A stretch of DNA of 14,893 nt, taken from assembly GCA_947625715.1 (NCBI GenBank), contig CANQPR010000027.1:1-14893 (forward strand), in the 5' to 3' direction. This stretch comes from an uncultured Bacilli bacterium (GTDB taxonomy: Bacteria; Bacillota_I; Bacilli_A; RF39; UBA660). A model generated the notes under the pieces. It saw nothing but the letters and a program-made list of their open reading frames with translations. It did not search any database and was not told the DNA's origin. Of this stretch, positions 7,801 through 13,435 are shown in pieces (position 1 is the first letter of the stretch; each line of letters begins with the position of its first letter). A program made the translations under genes and the position numbers.

Positions 7801-8421
7801 GTATTCTTTTTTCATATTTAATAATAATTTTTCATATTCTTTATCATCATAGTTAAAAAAATCAAGTTTTATTTTATTGGTTGTTTTATTAGCATATTCT
7901 AATTCCTTTTCACTAATAGAAAATATTTCTTCAGATTGCACTCCTATTTTTTCTAAAAAGTATTTAGAAGTTATAATATCTTCTGCAAGCCAATCTTCTA
8001 AAACTTCTGCATCAATTATTTTTATATCATTCCAATGATATATTTCTTTTTTTTCTTTAATCCATTTCTGCTTTGATTTTTTTCTACTATTCCATCTATA
8101 TGGTGTTATAAAAACAAAATTTTCATTTTCATTAGGAGTTCTTTTTTCTATATCTTCATTTGCTTTTTTTATATAATCTTCATTTGTTCCTATTTCTATA
8201 CGAATAGCCTTATCCCCTAAGTATTTATTATTTCCATTAAATTTAACTATTCCATCAAAATCGATTTGAACAATATTATCTCCGCTAGGAATATCAATTC
8301 CAGTTAAATTTTCAACTGTATTTGTTAAAAGTTTTTTTATTATGTATGGGATTTCACTTTCTGCCTCTTTTTTATTATTTTTAACATATTCTTCTATTTG
8401 CTGACTTTTTATTAATCTCAT
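4825..8421 (-). CDS. Large putative defence protein: nuclease-like N-terminus, helical-repeat C-terminus
   Basis: A 1,198-residue soluble protein with no membrane segments. Residues ~35-160 look like a divergent PD-(D/E)XK-type domain: a TGIDIPSGD start (40-48), D54 and D56 in DFDGIVK, E76 in RIEIGT, K85/K86 on the next helix, then EKRT (92-95), FVFITPYRW (102-110) and LEDWL (141-145). Residues ~205-285 form an alpha/beta stretch (IVAPTREEG, TLIVESESAWKK, GILIPNF) resembling the middle of large STAND-like proteins. I find no GxxxxGK[ST] Walker A, so ATPase activity is doubtful. Residues ~330-1198 are helical, probably repeats, ending in a conserved-looking block with WCEEFLKIM, GQLLA, VRIIIEHY and NQRGV (1139-1143). 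I recall similar architectures in uncharacterised proteins of other phyla, but know no accepted name. The ATG at 8421 has AAAGGA 8 nt upstream. It is the first gene of a two-gene operon with the kinase and is strikingly AT-rich. Confidence 0.75.
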   Translation of the reverse strand: MRLIKSQQIEEYVKNNKKEAESEIPYIIKKLLTNTVENLTGIDIPSGDNIVQIDFDGIVKFNGNNKYLGDKAIRIEIGTNEDYIKKANEDIEKRTPNENENFVFITPYRWNSRKKSKQKWIKEKKEIYHWNDIKIIDAEVLEDWLAEDIITSKYFLEKIGVQSEEIFSISEKELEYANKTTNKIKLDFFNYDDKEYEKLLLNMKKEYYNIVAPTREEGILVTLYYLKKIGREENTLIVESESAWKKIVSNNLTNNGILIPNFYHNDSLEIPSNNTTILIYDEEEFINSSDYTINQRTINNLNNALSIYYKNSDGSDDYDKIHSIINKSLGKYMPLKRELFKELNRPNWYKQDNASLYLYLLFINSFKSSDMNLFGNFGVDTKELKQILNKITKEKDPYIIYYKYWDNYRVVNIYNAIEWLGDAIDENDIEKLITVARKVLFYIEPKYLPQNINKKYYIEEVSAREYSEYVKNGILKGLIVTKLYLEKENKIKMYKKLDDLIDEYYKSIISQSDFLSFANIADKLVELNYEKYLDKIKQSVNNNNFQKLFNLEGRDQIFSSNEYCKIIWGIEKSIHKKEYIGDAVETLALLCEMDNTEYQNMTNTPFNTLKLVFLGWDNLTCLSFDEKINLLKKLINNHTMIGKQLLKNIFPNDNCFWIALQKPEFDTYDEIIKIKYVREQMKYFNEYYILYLENYVEKLDDLIPIYEEEYFINLDCFELIKKKTLDLIKFSDDEEKFNLKTNISERLRGYRSFHNSAWDLNKKQLDYLTYIERNIQYKNTIYDYLYSYGYSNANDDELKKGQTEVLNLIKNNSFNENILLNKCNNKADIISDIYKYNHNRIHNINFILKLYKNYKDCIKYYLREIYINESIDDVIKIYNDKNLKCIPIEDKILILTEAGYNKKLYEEIKNTKYELLYWQNLNYVNGENSDFVYDCCLKYGNYKMCLDYIYKESDKYNEKCNLLEKIINSNYEIDGLDKYKINRIFEGFHSYTKRSDYEKLAQLEIYFNPILSKKSYFLSKEANKSPSIVAELVELIYKDDNGKSIETIHDAVVSNCFTILTNLKIDFENENGLQWCEEFLKIMKQKRRSNVMFHILGQLLARTDIDKDDKIFPSRNVRIIIEHYKSKELNKIIAIEKYNQRGVHRVGIGDEELKLSKMYLDWSNKIKFEYQETSKVLKILSDLYKQESKELRDEANYV

Positions 8422-8470
8422 TTCTTTATTCCTTTCTTTAAACTACAATATTAATTAAAATGTTAATACT

Positions 8471-8479
8471 AATATATCA
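8471..8479 (-). promoter_or_regulatory. Probable promoter -10 of the nuclease-like/kinase operon
   Basis: TGATATATT on the minus strand resembles an extended -10 and differs by one base from the TGATATAAT of the two repeat units. It lies about 50 nt upstream of the ATG at 8421, with a T-tract just upstream. No -35 box is evident. Confidence 0.4.
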
Positions 8480-8551
8480 TAAAAAAAAATATAATTAAAT
8501 TATTACTCATTTTTACACATAAATTAGTTTTGCTATACTTATTTTATTTAT

Positions 8552-8586
8552 AAAAAAGATTATTACTCATCTTCTGAATAATAATC
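8552..8586 (-). terminator. Rho-independent terminator of the regulator-rdgB operon
   Basis: Minus strand: GATTATTATTC, a 7-nt loop, GAGTAATAATC (11 bp with one G-U pair), then six T. The stem lies inside the last codons of the short ORF at 8563-8784, so coding and termination overlap. It separates the core-type operon from the accessory island. Confidence 0.75.
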
Positions 8587-8784
8587 GTCTCCTTCTAAAT
8601 CTTCTTCAAAACTTGTCGAATCATATTCTCCATTTTTAACCAATTCTTTTTGCCAATCTTTAAGTTCAACTATCTCTTGGTCGTATTTTTCTCTTTTTTC
8701 TCAGTCATCAAGAAATGCAAAGAATCCTAAATCTCGCTTTTTTTGTTTTTCATCATTATTAAATAAATTATCGCATATACACAT
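8563..8784 (-). pseudogene. Short acidic protein interrupted by an in-frame TGA
   Basis: A 73-codon frame starting at ATG 8784 behind a strong GGAGAAGGTGAT ribosome binding site. It reads MCICDNLFNNDE...FFAFLDD, then TGA at codon 28 (8701-8703), then EKREKYDQEIVELKDWQKEL and on to an acidic end, GDDYYSEDE. The sequence after the TGA is plausible protein in the same frame, and the stop sits where a Trp would read naturally (LDD-W-EKREK). The frame is otherwise intact to TAA at 8563. It lies 40 nt after rdgB, in its operon. Other genes here stop at TGA and use TGG for Trp, so a nonsense mutation (or sequencing error) is likelier than recoding. I recall similar short acidic proteins in Bacillota but no function. 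An internal restart downstream of the TGA is possible but has no good ribosome binding site. Confidence 0.6.
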
Positions 8785-8824
8785 ATTATCACCTTCTCCT
8801 CTAACTATCTTAATTAAAAACATT

Positions 8825-9394
8825 TTAAAGTTTCATTAATTTCCTATTCAAATCCCTCGCTGCCACCGCTCTTGCACTAACTTGGTTCTTTTCCTCGGCA
8901 GATAATTCTCCTAATGTTTTTCCGTTGGGTAATTCAAAAATTTCGTCAAATCCAAAACCATTTTCTCCTCTTGGATTGAGTGCAATTGTTCCTTCGATAA
9001 TACCTTCTCCTACTAAAATGCTTTTTCCATCGTAATAAACAAGGTTACATACTACTTGTGCTTTCCGATCTTCTCCCTTTAAATCCTTCATCCGGTCTAA
9101 AATTGCCTGATTCCGTTCTTTTGGAGTTGCCTGTTCTCCTAAAAAGCGATGTGTTAATACACCTGGCCAATTATCAAAAATAGGAATACATAATCCCGAA
9201 TCATCGGCGATGGTAGGTTCCTTCGCTATTTCATAAATTTCCTTGGCCTTCTTTAAAGCATTTCCGTAGAAACTGTCCTGATCTTCTTCAACCTCAATCT
9301 TAATATTTACATCTTCCAAACTTTTGATTTCTTCCGTTTTAAAAATCGCTTTTAACTCGCTTATTTTTCCTTTACTATTCGTTGCAATTATCAT
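8825..9394 (-). CDS. rdgB: RdgB/HAM1-type dITP/XTP pyrophosphatase
   Basis: A 189-residue house-cleaning enzyme that hydrolyses non-canonical purine triphosphates (XTP, dITP, ITP) to the monophosphate and pyrophosphate in the cytoplasm, keeping them out of DNA and RNA. Family signatures are all present: ATNSKGKISELK at the N-terminus, SFYGNALKKAK (41-51), ADDSGL (63-68), NPRGENGFGFDEIF in the middle, and SARAVAARDL near the C-terminus, where SHRAxA is usual (S-A here). Length is slightly shorter than the ~195-200 typical of the family, but the fold should be complete. A consensus AGGAGG stands just before the ATG at 9394. Only 9 nt separate it from the NrtR-like gene upstream, so the two are co-transcribed. 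Confidence 0.95.
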   Translation of the reverse strand: MIIATNSKGKISELKAIFKTEEIKSLEDVNIKIEVEEDQDSFYGNALKKAKEIYEIAKEPTIADDSGLCIPIFDNWPGVLTHRFLGEQATPKERNQAILDRMKDLKGEDRKAQVVCNLVYYDGKSILVGEGIIEGTIALNPRGENGFGFDEIFELPNGKTLGELSAEEKNQVSARAVAARDLNRKLMKL

Positions 9395-9403
9395 AATTTC
9401 CTC

Positions 9404-10132
9404 CTATAACCATATATCATTCTTTTGTGGATTAAACCGGTACATCTGCGTAGGTCGGTAACCTTTATTATCGACCACCGCATTCGCCTTCTCACAATAC
9501 TTCACAATCTTCTTTCGAAAATTCGATTTATCTACTTTTACTTCTTTAATCATTTCATAAACTAATCTTACATCTTCTAACGTAAATAACGTTGGTAACA
9601 ACTTAAATACGATATCGGTATAATCTATCCGTGCCTTTAAATATTTATAGATCGTTATTATTTCGACCAACTGTTTCTTCTTCACCACATCAGGTGTCTC
9701 CACTTCGTGAAAATATTCCGCGTTATTATTACCAAATTTTTCCACCGTTTTAAACGGATAATGTTCGTTCCCGATCGTTATTTTATTATCTTGAATGGCA
9801 AAATCTACCAATTCATAGTTGTCTTTTAACTTTTTTATTTGTTCCTTATTTATTAATGCCAAATACAAAATATCGATCGATTGATCTTGATAATACTTGG
9901 CAGTTCCCATCGTATAAACTTGCTCTAAATGAAACATTGAACTTCCTATTATTTGAGTCAATTGATTTCGCAATAATTCCTTGATATCACTCTTGTCATC
10001 GAAGGGAACTCTTACTAATGCGTGGTCTTTTTTCGTAACAAGTAACTTCAATATTTTTCGATCGTTTTTTTTAATATTTGCACTTTTTTCACTTTCGAGT
10101 ACAAACATACACCCAACCAAAGTAAGTTGCAT
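9404..10132 (-). CDS. NrtR-like transcriptional regulator (degenerate Nudix domain + winged helix)
   Basis: A 242-residue protein with two parts. Residues ~1-135 resemble a Nudix fold (LTLVGCMFVLES start, HLEQVYTMGTAKYY and ILYLALIN strands), but the GX5EX7REUXEEXGU box is missing: the place reads VPFDDKSDIKELLRNQLTQI. Hydrolase activity is therefore unlikely. Residues ~165-242 match the winged helix of NrtR-type regulators: LLPTLFTLEDVRLVYEMI, DKSNFRKKI and RPTQMYRF. Known NrtR proteins use the dead Nudix domain to sense ADP-ribose-type metabolites and repress NAD genes; the ligand here is inferred. GAGGTGAT precedes the ATG at 10132. It is the first gene of the operon with rdgB, and a perfect palindrome overlaps its promoter, suggesting autoregulation. 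Confidence 0.8.
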   Translation of the reverse strand: MQLTLVGCMFVLESEKSANIKKNDRKILKLLVTKKDHALVRVPFDDKSDIKELLRNQLTQIIGSSMFHLEQVYTMGTAKYYQDQSIDILYLALINKEQIKKLKDNYELVDFAIQDNKITIGNEHYPFKTVEKFGNNNAEYFHEVETPDVVKKKQLVEIITIYKYLKARIDYTDIVFKLLPTLFTLEDVRLVYEMIKEVKVDKSNFRKKIVKYCEKANAVVDNKGYRPTQMYRFNPQKNDIWL

Positions 10133-10157
10133 AGTATCACCTCATTTTCTTTCTTCA

Positions 10158-10192
10158 TATAGTATATTATACTATAAGACATCTCAAGTCAA
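10158..10192 (-). promoter_or_regulatory. Promoter with 19-bp palindromic operator upstream of the NrtR-like gene
   Basis: Minus strand: TTGACT (10187-10192) as a -35, followed by TATAAT (15-bp spacing) or TAATAT (17-bp spacing) as a -10. The -10 region lies within TATAGTATA-T-TATACTATA (10158-10176), a perfect 9+1+9 palindrome ending 25 nt before the start codon. A repressor bound there would block RNA polymerase directly. Confidence 0.65.
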
Positions 10193-10201
10193 TATTTCCA
10201 T

Positions 10202-10226
10202 AAAAAAAGACCTTATTAAGGTCTTT
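10202..10226 (-). terminator. Rho-independent terminator after htrA
   Basis: Minus strand: AAAGACCTT, a 3-nt loop, AAGGTCTTT (9 bp perfect), then a run of T. The 5' arm overlaps the TAA of the HtrA gene. It insulates the abi-htrA operon from the NrtR-like promoter just beyond. Confidence 0.9.
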
Positions 10227-11343
10227 AATCACTCGTCGTCAATGTTACAGAAGTCGTTCTTTCGCTTCCATCACGTATATAAGTTAACTCGATGGTATCG
10301 CCTGGATTATGTTTAAATAAGCGATATTTCAAATACGCAGCATTCTTAACCGTCTCTCCATCCATTCGAATGATGACGTCTCCTTTTTGTAATCCTGAAC
10401 GACTTGCTCCACTTCCTTCAACGGTACTGATAACTACGACTCCTTGTTCAATATCCTTATCGAGCCGTACGCCATTTTGATAAAGTAAATACGTATCCGT
10501 TACATTTGCCATCGTTATTCCGATTAATGGTCGAACAATTTTTTCTCCTTTTTCAAGGGTTGGAATATACTGCATTGCATCCTCAATCGAAATAGCAAAG
10601 CCCATTCCTTCAATTTCATCTTGAACTAGTTTTAACGAATTAATACCGATTACTTCTCCATTTACATTAAGAAGAGGTCCTCCACTATTTCCTGGATTAA
10701 TAGCCGCATCTACTTGAATTACACTCATTATGAAATCTTCTGAATTATTTACTTCGACCGAAACCATTCGATTTTTACCGGATAAGGTACCTTTCGTTAC
10801 ACTTCCCCGATATTCGTATCCCAAAGGTGCACCGACTGTAAATACTGTATCTCCTAAGGCTGCACTTTCACTACTACCGAGGGTTGCTACTTGAAGCACA
10901 TTGGCTTTATCAATTCGAACGACAGCCAAATCAAGATAAGGATCACTTCCTAGTACTTTTCCTTCCACTTCTTCATCGTTCGCTAAAACTACTACAATCC
11001 GAGATCCATTCTCAATAACATGATGATTCGTTATAATGTATCCATATTGATCATCCGTCTTATAAACAAATCCACTTCCGGTTCCATACAAGTTATTATT
11101 ACTTGTATAATTTTCAATCATTACGACCGCATTATAGATTTTACCTACTGCTGTACTGATACTATTTTCATTAATCGTCACATTGTTTGCACATTGTATA
11201 ACGCCTTTATCACTTGCATTTCCTAATATTTTATCCGTTGCTTCTTCTCTTTGAAAAGGTGTCAAAAGTACAAAATAACTAAATAAGCCCCCAATCATGA
11301 ACGTTACTAAAAAGTAACTGATTGTAACTAATCGATTTCTCAT
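10225..11343 (-). CDS. htrA: HtrA/DegP-type membrane-anchored serine protease with one PDZ domain
   Basis: A 372-residue ATP-independent quality-control protease. Residues ~6-27 are a hydrophobic signal anchor after a basic MRNR start, placing the rest outside the membrane. The trypsin-like domain has the full triad: H108 in TNHHV, D138 in YLDLAVV and S220 in NPGNSGGPL. A C-terminal PDZ domain follows (~270-365: RPLIGI, SGLQKGDVII, DGETV). It degrades or refolds misfolded envelope proteins under stress. The ATG at 11343 overlaps the TGA of the Abi_2 gene (ATGA), with GGAAGG upstream, so the two are translationally coupled. Length and domain order are those of Gram-positive HtrA proteins. No CssR-like operator was recognised. 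Confidence 0.95.
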   Translation of the reverse strand: MRNRLVTISYFLVTFMIGGLFSYFVLLTPFQREEATDKILGNASDKGVIQCANNVTINENSISTAVGKIYNAVVMIENYTSNNNLYGTGSGFVYKTDDQYGYIITNHHVIENGSRIVVVLANDEEVEGKVLGSDPYLDLAVVRIDKANVLQVATLGSSESAALGDTVFTVGAPLGYEYRGSVTKGTLSGKNRMVSVEVNNSEDFIMSVIQVDAAINPGNSGGPLLNVNGEVIGINSLKLVQDEIEGMGFAISIEDAMQYIPTLEKGEKIVRPLIGITMANVTDTYLLYQNGVRLDKDIEQGVVVISTVEGSGASRSGLQKGDVIIRMDGETVKNAAYLKYRLFKHNPGDTIELTYIRDGSERTTSVTLTTSD

Positions 11344-12296
11344 TCTTCAACCTTCCTTCCAATCGTTCCAATTTCTTTCCAATTTTCTGGAAATCCCATA
11401 CGATCTAATACTTTATTTAATGGAATCGATTTCAAATTATATTCCAAATTCTTTAAAATATGATCTACTTCTTCTACTAAGTTTTTCATATCTTGTTGAT
11501 TAAGTAATTGTCTTAACATAATCACTAACGCAAACAGGTCATTTTTTCCATAAACGTATTCCCCATCTACTTTTTCAATTCCTAAAAGCGCATGGTAAAT
11601 CGTATCATTTATTTGTTTTTGGGTCTTATTTTCAAATAAGATATCCTCATGGGCACAAAGATTACGATAATTTGCCAAAATTGGTAAATAGGTAATTAAC
11701 TCGTCTACATCTACATGATAAATATCCGCAATGGCTAACTGATCTTCTTTCTTTAAAATCGAAAAAAGTTCTCCAACGATTCCAAACGATAACACTTTCA
11801 CTAATATCCATAAAGGAATATAGCCATAGTTATTGATATAGTGCATCGTTGCTGTATGTTGACTACCATTAATACGGATCTGCCGTTTCATCTTTTTAAT
11901 TAAATCGGAAACTTGTCTTGAACGAGCCGGATCCTCATTAAAATTTTTCGGTTTTAAATAATCATTCTCTTTATAACCATATTTTTTTGATAATTGATAA
12001 GAGATAATTGATTTTAAGTTGTTTTCGATAATTAATAAGTTTTTAAATATAATGTTTCGAAAAGACCGATCAAAAAGAAATAAACTGTACAATTCTTCAA
12101 AAGTGGTTCCTTCGATAAAACTTTTATCGGTCGCTGATTTTAAGAACAAATGACGATATCCATTTAAAAAGAAATAATTTTCACGTAAGAGTACTTCTCT
12201 TGCATAATCGGGATCTTGAACAACTAATCCTTTATACTTTAATATTTCAATCTGTTCATCTAAGGTTTTGAACTTCTTATTGTCTTTCATTGCCAT
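11340..12296 (-). CDS. Abi_2 family protein (AbiD/AbiF-like, HEPN-type)
   Basis: A 318-residue soluble protein of the Abi_2 family, whose members include lactococcal abortive-infection proteins AbiD and AbiF. Family marks: TLDEQIEILKYKGLVV near the N-terminus, LLRENYFFLNGYRHLF (36-51), DRSFRNIIFKNLLIIENNLKS (76-96), GYIPLWILVKVLSFG (158-172) and ANYRNLCAHEDIL (208-220). The last contains R211-x4-H216, the RX4-6H pair of HEPN ribonucleases, so RNA cleavage is a reasonable inference. The ATG at 12296 has AGGTGAG upstream. Divergent from the phospholipase C-type gene and overlapping htrA by 4 nt, it is first in its operon. It lies in the core-like, less AT-rich part of the window, which is unusual for a phage-exclusion gene and suggests either a long-resident copy or another role. 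Confidence 0.88.
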   Translation of the reverse strand: MAMKDNKKFKTLDEQIEILKYKGLVVQDPDYAREVLLRENYFFLNGYRHLFLKSATDKSFIEGTTFEELYSLFLFDRSFRNIIFKNLLIIENNLKSIISYQLSKKYGYKENDYLKPKNFNEDPARSRQVSDLIKKMKRQIRINGSQHTATMHYINNYGYIPLWILVKVLSFGIVGELFSILKKEDQLAIADIYHVDVDELITYLPILANYRNLCAHEDILFENKTQKQINDTIYHALLGIEKVDGEYVYGKNDLFALVIMLRQLLNQQDMKNLVEEVDHILKNLEYNLKSIPLNKVLDRMGFPENWKEIGTIGRKVEE

Positions 12297-12315
12297 GTTT
12301 TCTCACCTACTATAG

Positions 12316-12324
12316 ATTATAGCA
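12316..12324 (-). promoter_or_regulatory. Extended -10 promoter of the abi-htrA operon
   Basis: TGCTATAAT on the minus strand, 20 nt upstream of the ATG at 12296. The -35 region is weak (TATATT-like at 17 bp), consistent with reliance on the extended -10. Confidence 0.6.
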
Positions 12325-12365
12325 CAAAAAATATGTAAAATATATGAAAAACTCATGAAAAAATA

Positions 12366-12374
12366 TGTTATAAT
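12366..12374 (+). promoter_or_regulatory. Extended -10 promoter of the phospholipase-SpoIID operon
   Basis: TGTTATAAT on the plus strand, 25 nt upstream of the ATG at 12400. It faces away from the abi-htrA promoter, so the 103-bp gap is a divergent promoter region. No clear -35 is seen. Confidence 0.65.
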
Positions 12375-12399
12375 TTGACGTAGAGAAAAGAGTGATAAT

Positions 12400-13380
12400 A
12401 TGCCTAGTACTATAACGCATGCTTATTTTGCAATGGATGTCTATGAACGGATGCCAATCAAACGTCGTGAATTTCTTTTGGAATACAAGGACCGGCTTAA
12501 ATTATCAGCTCAAGGAATGGATCCTCTTTTCTTTTATAACATTGTCAATTTAAAGAAAGGAAAACAAATGCGACTATTTGGTCATTATTTTCATCAACAT
12601 CATTCTTTTCTTTTTTTTGAAACATTAATCAACTATATTAAATATAATGGTTATCGAAATCATCCCGATGTTATGGCTTTTTTATATGGACAACTTTGTC
12701 ACTATGAACTTGATAGTACATGTCATCCTTATATTATTTATTTTACTGGAAATTATGATAAAAGTGATCCTACGACATTAAAATATAACCATGTCCATGG
12801 AGAATGGGAATCATTAATCGATAATTATTTTATTCAAGAACGAAATCAAATACTCCCTTGGAAGTTCGATACGATTTCTTTTTGTTTCCATTTACCCCCT
12901 TTATCGAAAGAATTAAAAGAAGTAATCGATTTTACTTATAAAGAAGTTTTTGGAATTCAAGGAATGAGTACTTATTATGAAAAGGCCTTACAACATATGC
13001 GGACCTTTTATCGAATCTTTCGACAGGACTTTTATGGGATTAAAAAAGTAGGTTATCAATTCGTCGACTTTGTTTCTCCTAAAAAATTACTTCGTAAAAG
13101 TGTACTATCTTATCATTTTAAAGTACAAAATAAAGAAAAACTACTCAACTTAAATCATGAAAAATGGTATCATCCTTCGAATAAACGAAAGACTTCGACC
13201 GAATCTTTTCTCGATTTATATTTAAAAGCTTTATTTGAAACTGTTTCAGTTTTAAGAGAAGTAGATCGTTACCTATATACGAATAAAAAAGTAAATCTTA
13301 AAAAAGTGATCAAAAATAAATCTTATGTTACCGGTTTTGATTGCGACCGACCTTACGAATTAAAATATTTTGCATTTTAA
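12400..13380 (+). CDS. Zinc-dependent phospholipase C family protein (PF00882-like)
   Basis: A 326-residue protein whose N-terminal ~200 residues match the zinc-dependent phospholipase C fold: PSTITHAYFAMDVYERMP with H7, SAQGMDPLFFYN (D41), H62/H65 in GHYFHQHH, and the spaced ligands H101-x3-D105-x3-H109 in LCHYELDSTCHPY, then H131/H133 and D141. These would bind metal. Unlike secreted clostridial toxins it has no signal peptide, so it is probably an intracellular phosphoesterase-like protein of this common Bacillota subfamily; its substrate is not established. The ATG at 12400 has AGAGTGAT upstream. Gene order suggests co-transcription with the SpoIID-like gene 55 nt downstream. The C-terminal ~120 residues are basic and helical with no motif recognised. 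Confidence 0.8.
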   Translation: MPSTITHAYFAMDVYERMPIKRREFLLEYKDRLKLSAQGMDPLFFYNIVNLKKGKQMRLFGHYFHQHHSFLFFETLINYIKYNGYRNHPDVMAFLYGQLCHYELDSTCHPYIIYFTGNYDKSDPTTLKYNHVHGEWESLIDNYFIQERNQILPWKFDTISFCFHLPPLSKELKEVIDFTYKEVFGIQGMSTYYEKALQHMRTFYRIFRQDFYGIKKVGYQFVDFVSPKKLLRKSVLSYHFKVQNKEKLLNLNHEKWYHPSNKRKTSTESFLDLYLKALFETVSVLREVDRYLYTNKKVNLKKVIKNKSYVTGFDCDRPYELKYFAF

Positions 13381-13435
13381 TTCTTTTTTTGTATGAGATA
13401 AGATACGTATTCCCATAATATTACTAGGTGATATT

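Noticed and set aside
136..8703. UGA decoded as tryptophan (genetic code 4) because of in-frame TGA at 136-138 and 8701-8703
   Set aside because: TGA ends the DUF5677-like gene and the Abi_2 gene at sensible points, and TGG is used for Trp throughout, so local nonsense changes are simpler.
9981..10480. Plus-strand open frames opposite the NrtR-like and htrA genes
   Set aside because: They cross the terminator and promoter region and oppose strongly supported genes.
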